A stretch of DNA of 64,000 bases from Actinacidiphila cocklensis (GCF_907177275.1 NZ_CAJSLV010000001.1:124001-188000); one strand, 5' to 3'; positions 43,529-52,328 are shown, counted from the first letter of the stretch. Made by a program: numbers and translations. The notes: generated by a model from the letters alone, not told the origin.

Positions 43529-44820
43529 ACGAGTTCCTTGCGGTTCGGGTCGCAGGCGCGGCTGTAGGCGCGCAGGACGTCACGGACGCGGTCGACGGCC
43601 AGCTCGCGCGGCCGGGGGGCGAGTTCTCCCCGGCGTACACGGGCGTACTGGTCGGGAAGATGCGCGCTGAGCAGAGGCAGCGGGATGTCCACGGCCGCCA
43701 GGTTGTCGAGCAGGCGTGCCTGGGCACGGCCGATCTCCGGGTCGGGCCAAAAGTAACGCAGCCGGTCGCTGTAGCTGTAGCGGCGGGCGAGGCGCTGCTC
43801 GGCCGGGTCTCCGGGGTAGTAGCCCTCCCACAGGGCGGGCTCCGCGAGCATCCGCCGCTCGACGACCTCGGGGAGGCGGGAGCACTCGCCGGCCGGCACC
43901 AGCTCCTCCTCGATCGCGGCGAGGGCGAACAGCGCCTCGCGCAGCGCGAAGGTCAGGCCCGGGCCGACCTTCAGCACCGCCCAGTGGTCCTCGACCAGCG
44001 CGGTCAGCGCCTCGACGGTCTGGTAGTCGGTCGAGTGCGCCTCGAAGACCATCGCGGGTTCCTTGTCGAGGACGGTGCGCAGTTCCGCGGTCAGCTCCCG
44101 CCGGTAGTCGACCACCCGCAGGTGGTCGAACTCGACGGCGGGCTGGACGACCAGGGCCATGACGCGCGGCCAGACGTCCTCGACGCCGTGCAGCGCGAAC
44201 GCCTTGCGGTGCTGCTCCAGGGTCGTGCGGGCCGCATCGGCGGTGGTGGGCAGGAGGGCGCCCAGCTCCTCGTGGGCGCCGCCGGGGGTCGGGACCTCGG
44301 TCCCGATCACGTACCGGATCCGGCCGGCCCCCTGCGGACCGGCCGCGTCCTCGGCGGCCCGGATCAGCTGCGCGGCGCGCTCCGCGACCAGGTCGTCGGT
44401 GAGCGGGGTGGGATCGCCCTGGCAGGCGAAGCTGCAGTCCAGGTGGATCTTGGTGAAACCGGCGCTCACGTATGCGGCCACCAGGGCGCGGGCCTTCTCC
44501 ATCGCCGCGTCCGGCGGCAGTGCCCGCCACCGGTTGGGTCCGAGGTGGTCCCCGCCCAGGATCACGCGGTCCAGTTGCAGACCACCCTCGATCGCTATGC
44601 GGTGCACCAGGTCGCGGAAGTCCGCGGGCCGCATGCCGGTGTAGCCGCCGTACTGGTCGACCTGGTTGGAGGTCGCCTCGACCAGCAGGTGGTCGCCGCT
44701 TTCCAGCGCCTGCTGGACGGCGGCCTCGATGACCAGTGGATGGGCGGAGCACACGGAGGTGATGCCCTGGGCCAGTCCGGCTTTCTGCCGACTGACCACT
44801 TCGTCCAGTGAACTCCGCAT
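43525..44820 (-). CDS. kbaZ: KbaZ/GatZ-like tagatose-1,6-bisphosphate aldolase accessory subunit, 431 aa
   Basis: The family hallmark VIEAAVQQALESGDHLLVEATSNQV, then GGYTGMRPADF, and LDCSFACQGD are all present, as is the HLGPNRW stretch. KbaZ/GatZ proteins lack aldolase catalysis themselves but stabilise KbaY/GatY. The length (431) is normal. The ATG at 44818-44820 follows AAGGAGC. It heads the catabolic operon, divergent from the GntR regulator, whose operator lies just upstream. Confidence 0.88.
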   Translation of the reverse strand: MRSSLDEVVSRQKAGLAQGITSVCSAHPLVIEAAVQQALESGDHLLVEATSNQVDQYGGYTGMRPADFRDLVHRIAIEGGLQLDRVILGGDHLGPNRWRALPPDAAMEKARALVAAYVSAGFTKIHLDCSFACQGDPTPLTDDLVAERAAQLIRAAEDAAGPQGAGRIRYVIGTEVPTPGGAHEELGALLPTTADAARTTLEQHRKAFALHGVEDVWPRVMALVVQPAVEFDHLRVVDYRRELTAELRTVLDKEPAMVFEAHSTDYQTVEALTALVEDHWAVLKVGPGLTFALREALFALAAIEEELVPAGECSRLPEVVERRMLAEPALWEGYYPGDPAEQRLARRYSYSDRLRYFWPDPEIGRAQARLLDNLAAVDIPLPLLSAHLPDQYARVRRGELAPRPRELAVDRVRDVLRAYSRACDPNRKELV

Positions 44821-44890
44821 TACCTGCTCCTTGCGCGATATCGCCATACTTTGGGGCTTTCGCCCCGAAGTTCGAGCTGGAATGAACCGT

Positions 44891-44943
44891 ACTGGCATCA
44901 TGCATGGCCGTCAATGGTCGTCATCTGGTATGCTTCTGGTATG
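44891..44943. promoter_or_regulatory. Repeated CTGGTATG motifs, probable GntR operator
   Basis: CTGGTATG occurs at 44925-44932 and 44936-44943, spaced 11 bp, and a variant ACTGGCAT is at 44891-44898. The last copy covers the GntR start codon. This fits negative control of both divergent transcripts. A GGGGC TTTC GCCCC hairpin lies nearer the catabolic genes (near 44852-44866). Confidence 0.55.
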
Positions 44944-45741
44944 ACTGCTTCCGAGGACCACTCCTCGCCTCTCCCTCGGGGCCTGCTGGCCGATGGCGCG
45001 CTGCCCCTGTACGCCCGGGTCGCCGCGCGCCTGTGGGACGACATCGCGGCCCACGGCGCGCGGACCGGCGACCGGCTGCCCTCGGAGCGCACCCTGGCGA
45101 CGCGGTACGGTGTGTCGCGCGTCACCATGCGCGCCGCGCTCACCGAGCTGGCCGCCCGGGGCATGGTGGAGTCCGCCGCGGCCCGCGGGTGGTTCGTCAC
45201 CCGGCACGCGGAGGCCCCGAGCCCCGGCCGTACCGAGCCCGCGGACGTGCCCGGCGCAGGCACCGTCGAGGGCTTCGCCGACTACGCGGCCAAGCACGGT
45301 CTGACCACCCGCAGCCGCGTCCTGCAGTCCGCCGTCCGGCCGGCGACCGTCAGCGAGGCGGAGAAGCTGCGCATCGCCCCCGGCGCCACCCTGTTCGAGA
45401 TGCGGCGGCTGCGCTCCATCGACGGCCAGGTCGTCGTGGTGGAGCACAACCGCCTTCCGCTGGCGCTGTGTCCGGCCCTCGCAGAGACCGACTTCACCAC
45501 CGCGTCCCTGTTCGCGACCCTGCGCCGCGCCGAGCCGCCGCAGCTGCCACGGCTCGCGGAGTACTCGGTGGAGGCGCGGGTGCCGGACCCCACCGAGCGC
45601 GAGCTCCTGGAGATCACCGACGCCACGCCGGTGCTCTACGCCCTCCAACTCGCCTTCAACCAGGACGGCCGCCCCCTGGAACTCACCCTCGCCGTCTACC
45701 GCGGCGACCGCTACCGCTTCCAGGGCTCGATCACGTCGTAG
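44941..45741 (+). CDS. GntR/HutC-type (UTRA) regulator, 266 aa
   Basis: The winged helix is in GDRLPSERTLATRYGVSRVTMRAALTELAARGMVE (read in pieces). The UTRA ligand domain follows, with LRIAPGATLFEMRRLRSIDGQVVVVEHNRLP and LAVYRGDRYRFQG. HutC-type regulators bind sugar phosphates. It is divergent from the amino-sugar operon and should repress it until an intermediate appears. The start ATG 44941 lies on an operator repeat; no separate Shine-Dalgarno is evident. Confidence 0.9.
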   Translation: MTASEDHSSPLPRGLLADGALPLYARVAARLWDDIAAHGARTGDRLPSERTLATRYGVSRVTMRAALTELAARGMVESAAARGWFVTRHAEAPSPGRTEPADVPGAGTVEGFADYAAKHGLTTRSRVLQSAVRPATVSEAEKLRIAPGATLFEMRRLRSIDGQVVVVEHNRLPLALCPALAETDFTTASLFATLRRAEPPQLPRLAEYSVEARVPDPTERELLEITDATPVLYALQLAFNQDGRPLELTLAVYRGDRYRFQGSITS

Positions 45742-45756
45742 GCGGGTGGGCCGCCG

Positions 45757-46677
45757 TCACGCCAGTGCGGTGGTCAGCCAGGTGTGGGACGCGCCGGGGG
45801 TGGGGTGGGAAGGGCCGGTGATGCGGGTGACCAGGTCCCAGTAGTGGTCGATGCGGGGGTCGGCGGCCAGGACGGCGGCCAGGTGGCGGCGGAAGGCCGC
45901 GGTGTCGCGGACCTGCTGGGAGGTCGCGTAGGCGGCGACGAAGCAGTCCAGGGCCTCGCCCGCGTGGGGTGCGCGCCCGGCCCGCAGGTGGGGGGCGGCC
46001 AGGGCGTACGCCTCTTCCAGGCCCTGGTACAGCACAGCGGGCCGGTGGCCGGTGCCGCTGCGGTGGGCCGCGGGCTGGCCGCTGCCGGTGCGGCCCGCGC
46101 AGTCGGCGGAGACGAAGGCGTGCAGCCGGGCGAAGGCGAGCGCCTGCTCGGGTGTCGGGTCGTCAGGGGGCTGCGGGACGGCCAGTTCGAGGACGCGCGA
46201 GACGGTCCGCGCGGGCATCCGCGGAGGCAGCCAGCGCCGCCAGAAGCGCGCCATGGCGGCGGTGCCGGGCGGCGCCCCGGTCGCGACCACCGCGCCGAGC
46301 AGCCGCAGGCGTTCCGCCCGCTCCTCGGGGCCGCAGTCGTACAGGAGTTGCAGGGCGGTCTCCTGCCAGCGCAAGGCCGCCAGCCGCGTGCCGACGTCAC
46401 GCAGCCGGCCGGCGACCGCGTCCTCCCACGCGCCACCGCGGGTGGGCTCGTCCTCGCCCAGGACGCGGGCGACCTCGGGCACGGCGAGCCCGAGCGCCCG
46501 CAGCGAGCGGATCGTACGGAGCCGGTCCAGCGCCTCGGGACCGTATCTGCGGTGGCCGCCTGCGCTGCGGTGCGCCTCGGGCAGGAGGCCGCGGTCGGAG
46601 TAGAACCGCACGGTCTTGACGGTGACGCCGGCCTTCCCGGCCAACTCGCCGATGCTCCACAGGTGGTCGGGCGGCAT
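45757..46677 (-). CDS. MerR-family regulator, 306 aa
   Basis: The N-terminal MerR winged helix reads WSIGELAGKAGVTVKTVRFYSDRGLLPEAHRSAGGHRRYG, described here by its key parts, and a following dimerisation helix. The large C-terminal effector domain is helical and has no Cys cluster for metals. It is divergent from a fused hydrolase. A promoter with a 19-bp spacer and internal inverted repeat lies between the two genes, the classic MerR activator site. Confidence 0.9.
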   Translation of the reverse strand: MPPDHLWSIGELAGKAGVTVKTVRFYSDRGLLPEAHRSAGGHRRYGPEALDRLRTIRSLRALGLAVPEVARVLGEDEPTRGGAWEDAVAGRLRDVGTRLAALRWQETALQLLYDCGPEERAERLRLLGAVVATGAPPGTAAMARFWRRWLPPRMPARTVSRVLELAVPQPPDDPTPEQALAFARLHAFVSADCAGRTGSGQPAAHRSGTGHRPAVLYQGLEEAYALAAPHLRAGRAPHAGEALDCFVAAYATSQQVRDTAAFRRHLAAVLAADPRIDHYWDLVTRITGPSHPTPGASHTWLTTALA

Positions 46678-46680
46678 GGC

Positions 46681-46711
46681 TTGAACCTCCCTCCGGGGGA
46701 GTTCCTACGGT
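46681..46711 (+). promoter_or_regulatory. MerR-type promoter with 19-bp spacer
   Basis: TTGAAC (46681-46686) and TACGGT (46706-46711) are 19 bp apart, longer than the normal 17. The spacer region carries a near-palindrome, GAACCTCCC with GGGGAGTTC (7 of 9 pairs). MerR activators work by untwisting such over-long spacers. It drives the fused hydrolase at 46769. Confidence 0.7.
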
Positions 46712-46768
46712 ACCGGCGGACCGGGGCGCGGGAAGGACGCGCGGACGGCGAGCGGAGAGGACGAGGAC

Positions 46769-48364
46769 ATGGCGGCTGGTACGGCGTTCATCCTGGTGCC
46801 GGGCCTGCACACCGGCGGGTGGATCTGGCAGGACGTGGCAGCGCGGCTGCGCGAGGCGGGAGCGGAGGCGCACGCGCTGACGCTCACCGGCATGGACGGG
46901 CGGGGCGGGGGGCAGGCCGGGGGGCGTGCCGGCGGAGTAGGCGCCGACCTGGAGGCGCACATCGCGGACGTGCTGCGGGCGGTGGAGGCCGCGGACGCCG
47001 CCGAGGTGGTGCTCGTCGGCCACTGCTACGGCGTCCACCCGGTGGTGGGCGCGGCGGACCGGCTGCCGGACCGGGTCGCGCGGATCGTCCTGGTGGACAC
47101 CCCGATGCCGCAGGACGGCGACATTCCGGCCGCGCTCGTCCCCGCACAGGCGGTGCGCGACAAGCTGCTGCGGCGGATCGCCGCGGGGCAGGAGGGCACC
47201 GCGGCAAGGGAGTTGGCCCCTCCGCAGGACGAGGCGTGGCGCGAGTGGGGCAGCTTCGAGGGCCTCGGCCCGGCGGAGGCGGCCGAGCTGGCCGGGCGGG
47301 CCGTGCCGCAGCCGTGGGGGACGCTGGCGCAGCCGCTGCGGCTGAAAGGGGAGGCGTCCGGCGCCGTGCCGGTGACCGGCGTGCTGTGCACCGCGAACGG
47401 GTCGACCCTGGCGATGGTCGAGCAGGTGCTCGCGCTCGGCGACCCCCGGTTCGGCTATCTCGCCGCCCCGTACATGAGCTACCTGGAAATGGCCACGGGA
47501 CACTGGCCGATGCTGTCGGAGCCGGACGCGGCGGCCCGGGTCCTGCTGCGTGCCGCGGCGGGCGAGGGGACCGCCGCGCGCGGGCCGTCCGCGGCCGGAC
47601 CGCCCTCGTATCTGCGGCCGTTCCTGATCGACGTGCCGGAGCGCCCGCGTGAGCGGGTGGGGCGGGTGGACCTCCACCTGCCCGAAGGCGACGGGCGCCG
47701 CCCCGCCGTGGTGTTCGTGCATGGCGGACCCGTGCCGGAAGGCACACGGCCGACCCCGCGCGACTGGCCCGCCTTCCTCGGCTACGCCCGCCTCGTCGCG
47801 GGCCTCGGCGCGGTCGGCGTCACCGTGGACCACCGGCTGCACGACGTCGCCGACTTCGCCCGGGCGGCCCAGGACGTCCAGGACGCGGTGGCGCTCGTAC
47901 GGGCGCACCCCCGGGTGGACGCCGACCGGGTGGCGCTGTGGTTCCTGTCCACCGGCGGGCTGCTCTCGGCGGACTGGCTGGCCGCCCCGCCGCCCTGGCT
48001 GCGCTGCCTCGCGCTGACGTACCCGCTGCTGACACCCCTGCCGGGCTGGGGAGTCGACCGGCGCTTCCACCCGGTGCGGGCCGTGCGGGGGAGCGGGCGG
48101 CTGCCGGTCGTGCTGACCCGGGTGGGCCGCGAGCGCCCCGAATTCGCCGCGACGGTCGAGGACTTCCTCGCGGCGGCGGACTCCGCCGGTGTGGGCGTAC
48201 GGGTCGTGGACGTGCCGTCGGCGGAGCACGGCTTCGAGACGTTCGACGACTCCGGCGACGCCCGGCGCGCGGTCGAGGAGGCGGTCCGTGCGGTCGTGGC
48301 ACGCCTCGGCCCCGGAGCTGGGGCGGGTGGACACCCATCGGTCGGCACGACGCCTCAAATGTGA
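46769..48364 (+). CDS. Fusion of two alpha/beta hydrolase domains, 531 aa
   Basis: Residues 1-270 are one alpha/beta hydrolase (VPGLHTGGW, GHCYG, GHWPML). The nucleophile position holds Cys, not Ser: VGHCYG. Residues 300-530 are a second hydrolase of the esterase type (VFVHGG, WFLSTGG, SAEHGFE). The second elbow lacks the first Gly but keeps the Ser. No signal is present. The gene is divergent from MerR. The double arrangement and Cys make its reaction unclear, possibly a thioesterase-like or dienelactone-like step. Confidence 0.82.
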   Translation: MAAGTAFILVPGLHTGGWIWQDVAARLREAGAEAHALTLTGMDGRGGGQAGGRAGGVGADLEAHIADVLRAVEAADAAEVVLVGHCYGVHPVVGAADRLPDRVARIVLVDTPMPQDGDIPAALVPAQAVRDKLLRRIAAGQEGTAARELAPPQDEAWREWGSFEGLGPAEAAELAGRAVPQPWGTLAQPLRLKGEASGAVPVTGVLCTANGSTLAMVEQVLALGDPRFGYLAAPYMSYLEMATGHWPMLSEPDAAARVLLRAAAGEGTAARGPSAAGPPSYLRPFLIDVPERPRERVGRVDLHLPEGDGRRPAVVFVHGGPVPEGTRPTPRDWPAFLGYARLVAGLGAVGVTVDHRLHDVADFARAAQDVQDAVALVRAHPRVDADRVALWFLSTGGLLSADWLAAPPPWLRCLALTYPLLTPLPGWGVDRRFHPVRAVRGSGRLPVVLTRVGRERPEFAATVEDFLAAADSAGVGVRVVDVPSAEHGFETFDDSGDARRAVEEAVRAVVARLGPGAGAGGHPSVGTTPQM

Positions 48365-48377
48365 GGCGCCTCACATT
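48352..48377. promoter_or_regulatory. Nested palindromes at the end of the fused hydrolase
   Basis: AATGTGAGGCGCCTCACATT (48358-48377) is a perfect 20-bp palindrome. It overlaps a second hairpin, GCCTCA with TGAGGC around AATG (48352-48367). It covers the stop of the hydrolase and lies 90 bp before the kinase start. It could be a terminator or an operator of the kinase gene. Confidence 0.55.
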
Positions 48378-48466
48378 CACCGTTCCTCACACGTATCTCG
48401 TCGCACGTGTTCTGCTCTCTGTGGATACATTGCCAACCCAAGTGTCTTTGCATCGGTAGGCGGAGC

Positions 48467-49468
48467 ATGAGCGCACGACATGAGTACAGAGGCCTGCGAG
48501 TGGGGCTGACGAGCCTCACGGTCGCGGCGGGCTGCCTGCTGGCCCTGCTGACGGGCGTCGCGTTCGCCGTCCTGCTGTGGGCGGTGTCCGAGGCGGACAG
48601 CTCGGCCGCGGGTGCCGACTGCGACCACGCCGTGCTCGCGGCGGTCGTGGGACTCACGGCGTCGACCGCGCTCGGTGCCGGCTTCACGGTGCTCCAGCAC
48701 CGCGCGGTGGTACGTCCGGTGCGCGGGGCGAAGGCCGCCGCGGAGCAGCTCGCGGGCGGTGACCTGAGCGTGCGGATCGTCCCCAGCAAGGTGGCGGAGA
48801 TCGGGGCGCTGGGCACCTCCTTCAACACGATGGCGGCCTCGCTGCAGGACAGCCGCAGACGCGTCATGGAGAGTGTCGAAGCCGTGCAACGGCGTACGGC
48901 CCGGGACCTGCACGACGGAGCGCAGCAGCGTCTCGTGAGCCTGATGATCGGGCTCCGGCTGGCCCGGGAGCTGCTGGCCGACGCGGACCCGGCCGCGATC
49001 GACCTGCTGGACCAGTCGATCGACAACGCCCAGACGGCGATCAACGAACTGCGGGAGCTCGCCTCGGGCATCTACCCGCTCGTGCTGACGGTGAAGGGGC
49101 TGGCGCCCGCGGTGCAGGACCTGGCGGCCCGGTGCCCGGTGCCCACCGTCGTCGTCGAGAGCGGGGACGGGCGCAGGACCTGCCCGGCCGTCGAGTCGAA
49201 CGCGTACTTCGTGGTGGCCGAGGCGGTGACGAACGCGGTCAAGCACGCCCGGGCGTCCAGGATCGACGTCTGCCTGGAGTTCGGTGAGGTGCTGCGGATC
49301 AAGGTGGCCGACGACGGCGTCGGGGGTGTGTGCCCGGCCTCCGCCGGCAGCGGGATGACCGGGCTGGCGGACCGGGTGGCGGCCTTCGACGGGAAGCTGG
49401 CCATCGACTCGCCGCCCGGCGGCGGCACCACGATCCAGGTCCAGATCCCGGTGCCGGCCACCGCCTGA
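48467..49468 (+). CDS. Sensor histidine kinase (NarX/DesK-type), 333 aa
   Basis: Two membrane segments near residues 15-40 and 55-78, then a HAMP-like region (VVRPVRGAKAAAEQLAGGDLSVRI), the HisKA_3 phosphoacceptor RTARDLHDGAQQRL with His149, and a GHKL ATPase with AEAVTNAVKHARAS (N box) and DDGVGG (G1), then GMTGLADRV and PGGGTTI. It would sense a membrane or extracellular signal and pass phosphate to a NarL-type regulator. No regulator is adjacent; the one at 52622 is a candidate. ATG 48467 follows GCGGAG. Confidence 0.88.
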   Translation: MSARHEYRGLRVGLTSLTVAAGCLLALLTGVAFAVLLWAVSEADSSAAGADCDHAVLAAVVGLTASTALGAGFTVLQHRAVVRPVRGAKAAAEQLAGGDLSVRIVPSKVAEIGALGTSFNTMAASLQDSRRRVMESVEAVQRRTARDLHDGAQQRLVSLMIGLRLARELLADADPAAIDLLDQSIDNAQTAINELRELASGIYPLVLTVKGLAPAVQDLAARCPVPTVVVESGDGRRTCPAVESNAYFVVAEAVTNAVKHARASRIDVCLEFGEVLRIKVADDGVGGVCPASAGSGMTGLADRVAAFDGKLAIDSPPGGGTTIQVQIPVPATA

Positions 49469-49486
49469 CCCCCCGCGCGGTCGTGG

Positions 49487-51409
49487 TCACTCCTCGCGTA
49501 CGGCTCCGGCGGTCGTGACCCGGGCGATGCGGTAGACCTCCGCCTCCTCCAGCGTCTCGTGCTCCAGCAGCGCCGCGGCCAGGTCGTCCAGCCGCGTGCG
49601 GTGCTCCTCCAGGGTGCGGCAGGCCTCGGCGTGGCACTCCTCGACGATGCGGCGGGCCTCGCTGTCGACCAGGTCCAGGGTCTGCGGGGCGGCGGACATC
49701 CCGTACGGCTGCTCGCTGTCGGCGGGCAGCACCGAAAGATGCCCCACCCGGTCGCTCATGCCCCACCGCGCCACCATCCCGCGGGCGATGCCGGTGACCT
49801 GCTCCAGGTCGTTCTCGGCGCCGGTGGTGATCACCCCGTACACGACCCGCTCGGCCGCCATGCCACCGAGCGCGCCGATGATCCGGCCGCGCAGGTACTC
49901 CTCGGTGTACGCGTACCTGTCGGCGTCCGGGGTGGACAGGGTGACGCCGAGGGCACGGCCGCGCGGCACGATGGTGATCTTGCGGACGGGGTCGGCACCC
50001 GGCTGGAGCATGCCGAGCAGGGCGTGGCCGCTCTCGTGGTAGGCGGTACGCCTGCGTTCCTCCTCGGGCATCACCAGCGGTCGCCGCGCGCCGAGTTGGA
50101 CCTTCTCCAGGGCGTCGGACAGGTCCTGCGCCGTGACACGGCCCCGGTCGCGCTTGACTGCGAGCAGCGCCGCCTCGTTGGCGAGGTTGGCCAGCTCGGC
50201 GCCGGTCATCCCCGGCGTGGTGCCGGCGACCTGGGCGAGGTCCACGTCAGGCGCGAGCGGCATGGAGCGGGTGTGGATGCGCAGGATGGCCTCGCGCCCG
50301 CCGCGGTCGGGCGGGGAGACGGTCACCACCCGGTCGAACCGGCCCGGCCGGGTCAGCGCGGCGTCCAGGATCTCGGCCCGGTTCGTCGCGGCGACCACGA
50401 CGACGCCGTCGGAACCGGTGAAGCCGTCCATCTCGGTGAGGATCTGGTTGAGCGTCTGCTCGCGTTCGTCGTGGCCGCCCACCGCGGAGCCGGTACGGGC
50501 CCGGCCGATGGTGTCGATCTCGTCGATGAACACGATCGAGGGCGCCACCTTGCGGGCCTCGGTGAACAGTTCCCGCACCCGTGAGGCGCCCACGCCGACG
50601 ATCATCTCGATGAACTCCGACGCGGAGGCGGAGAAGAAGGGCACCCCGGCCTCGCCCGCCACCGCACGTGCCAGCAGCGTCTTGCCCGTGCCGGGAGGAC
50701 CGGCGAGCAGCACGCCGCGAGGCATCTTCGCGCCCATCCGGCGGTAGGCGTCCGGGCGCCTGAGGAAGTCGACGACGTCGTTCAGCTCGCCCTCCACCTC
50801 GTCGATGCCGGCCACGTCGGCGAAGCTGGTACGTCCCCGCTCGGCCTCCACCGGCTTGGGCGGCTTGCGGCCCAGGATCCCGCCCACCCCGCCGGCTCCC
50901 CGGTTCGCCCTGCGGGCCACGAACAGCCATATGGCGATCAGCAGCGCGGTCGGCACCAGCGACACCAGCAGCGACTGGCCCAGGCCCGGTCCCTGCGACA
51001 CCGGCTCGGCGGAGACCGACACCTTCTTCAGCGTGATCTCGCGCCACAGCTGGCCGGAGTCGGCGAAGGCGGGCTTGTACGTCTTGAAGCGCACGTACGT
51101 GGCACCGCCGGGCGTCTTCCCCGCCTGCTTCAGGGTGCCCTGGATCTGCGAACCGCGCGAGTAGACCGTTGTGACGTTGCCCGAGTCCAACTGGGCGGTG
51201 AAGGCGGTGTAGTCGACGGACGTGGTGCCGTCGCCGTGCATGGTGTCGTAGGCCAGGCCGGTCGCCAGGTAGACGGCGACGAGGATCACCACCTGGGCCA
51301 GGCAGCCCAGGCGGCGCCGCCGGCGGTCAGGTGCCGGCGGCCGGCCCGGCACGCCTTCGGAGCGCCAGGGGGACTGCGGGTCGTGTCGGGGTGGTGCGGG
51401 TGCGGTCAT
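49487..51409 (-). CDS. ftsH: FtsH-like ATP-dependent zinc metalloprotease, 640 aa
   Basis: Two membrane segments (about 35-55 and near residue 150), an AAA+ domain with GPPGTGKT (Walker A), FIDEIDTIG (Walker B) and SRH TRPGRFDR, and a peptidase with HESGH at about 458-462 and the distal Asp in GAENDLEQVT. It degrades membrane and short-lived cytosolic proteins. The ATG at 51407-51409 follows GAGGAG and gives 640 residues; an upstream ATG is weaker. It lies among developmental genes, perhaps as a second FtsH paralogue. Confidence 0.92.
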   Translation of the reverse strand: MTAPAPPRHDPQSPWRSEGVPGRPPAPDRRRRRLGCLAQVVILVAVYLATGLAYDTMHGDGTTSVDYTAFTAQLDSGNVTTVYSRGSQIQGTLKQAGKTPGGATYVRFKTYKPAFADSGQLWREITLKKVSVSAEPVSQGPGLGQSLLVSLVPTALLIAIWLFVARRANRGAGGVGGILGRKPPKPVEAERGRTSFADVAGIDEVEGELNDVVDFLRRPDAYRRMGAKMPRGVLLAGPPGTGKTLLARAVAGEAGVPFFSASASEFIEMIVGVGASRVRELFTEARKVAPSIVFIDEIDTIGRARTGSAVGGHDEREQTLNQILTEMDGFTGSDGVVVVAATNRAEILDAALTRPGRFDRVVTVSPPDRGGREAILRIHTRSMPLAPDVDLAQVAGTTPGMTGAELANLANEAALLAVKRDRGRVTAQDLSDALEKVQLGARRPLVMPEEERRRTAYHESGHALLGMLQPGADPVRKITIVPRGRALGVTLSTPDADRYAYTEEYLRGRIIGALGGMAAERVVYGVITTGAENDLEQVTGIARGMVARWGMSDRVGHLSVLPADSEQPYGMSAAPQTLDLVDSEARRIVEECHAEACRTLEEHRTRLDDLAAALLEHETLEEAEVYRIARVTTAGAVREE

Positions 51410-51460
51410 CGGGTTCTCCTCAGTGGGGGTGGTGCTCATCGGCAGGGAAAGGGGGGCGGG

Positions 51461-51763
51461 TCATCGGGCCGGCGTGTCCTGCTGCCCGGCCGCGTCCTCG
51501 GCGCCCCTGCTCAGGCGCCGGCGCTGACTGTCGGACAACCCGCCCCAGACTCCGTAGGGTTCGCCGTGTCGCAGGGCGGTGGCCGCGCAGATGTCGGCCA
51601 CGGCGCACCGGCCGCAGACCCGGCGCGCCCGCTCCTCCCGCTCGCGACGTGCCCGGCCCCGCTCTCCGGGCGGCGAGAAGAAGGTGGAGCTGCTCATGCC
51701 GCGGCAGGCAGCGCTCTGCTGCCACTGCCAGTCGCTGGTCAGGGGGCGTCGTCGGTCTCGCAC
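51461..51763 (-). CDS. WhiB-family iron-sulfur regulator, 100 aa
   Basis: Four Cys in the WhiB pattern: one in SAACRG, then CGRC and CAVADIC, ligands of a [4Fe-4S] cluster. GVWGGLSDSQRRR is the turn motif followed by a basic C-terminal DNA-binding stretch. The GTG at 51761-51763 follows GAGGAAGGA, giving 100 residues, a normal length. WhiB-like proteins control development and secondary metabolism in actinomycetes. It is on the same strand as an SsgA-like gene upstream and the FtsH gene downstream. Confidence 0.92.
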   Translation of the reverse strand: MRDRRRPLTSDWQWQQSAACRGMSSSTFFSPPGERGRARREREERARRVCGRCAVADICAATALRHGEPYGVWGGLSDSQRRRLSRGAEDAAGQQDTPAR

Positions 51764-51902
51764 GGTCGTCCTTCCTCTCCCGCCGACGGCCGATTCCGTC
51801 CCGGGGCACATGTGTGAGATGGCTGGAACACGTAGTGGTGTCGGTCGGGTCGCAGGCGGCGGGGCCGCTGCGGCCTGCCCGCGGGCGGGCCGCTCGGGCA
51901 TG

Positions 51903-52307
51903 TCATTCCGCCAGCTGCACCAGCTCGTCCCAGTCGACCCCGTTCAGCTCCGCCCCCTTCGGGGTCATGGTGTAGGTCGCGGCGAGCCACATCGCGACCG
52001 GTTCCGCGGGGATCTCGAACAGCGCCGTGCGCAGGCCGCCCACCCGGACGCAGAAGGAGCGCGGCCTGCCGTCGCGGGCGTACACCGGCCACAGCACCAC
52101 GTCCCCCTCGCCCGACCGGCAGGTCAGGCCCTCCGCGAGCAGGTCCCGGGAGAAGACCCAGCGCACCGGGTGCTCGCCGGTGGCGTCCAAGGCGAGTGCG
52201 ACGGCCAGCGGGTCCCGGGTGTCGTACGAGAGCTCGCACGTCAGCCGCAGGGCGAGGGAGGGGATCACCCACTGGGTGATCCCCAGCGAGAGGTGGCACT
52301 TCGTCAT
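51903..52307 (-). CDS. SsgA-family sporulation/cell-division protein, 134 aa
   Basis: The family pattern is clear: LPLRLTCELSYDTRDPLAVAL-like stretch (read LALRLTCELSYDTRDP), VRWVFSRDLLAEGLTCRSGEGDV, then LFEIPAEPVAMWLAATY. SsgA-like proteins act at division and spore-wall sites and recruit partners such as FtsZ. The length (134) is typical. The ATG at 52305-52307 follows GAGGAAGG. A 16-bp palindrome (52329-52344) lies just upstream and could control it. Confidence 0.9.
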   Translation of the reverse strand: MTKCHLSLGITQWVIPSLALRLTCELSYDTRDPLAVALALDATGEHPVRWVFSRDLLAEGLTCRSGEGDVVLWPVYARDGRPRSFCVRVGGLRTALFEIPAEPVAMWLAATYTMTPKGAELNGVDWDELVQLAE

Positions 52308-52328
52308 GGTCGCCTTCCTCAAGGACTC

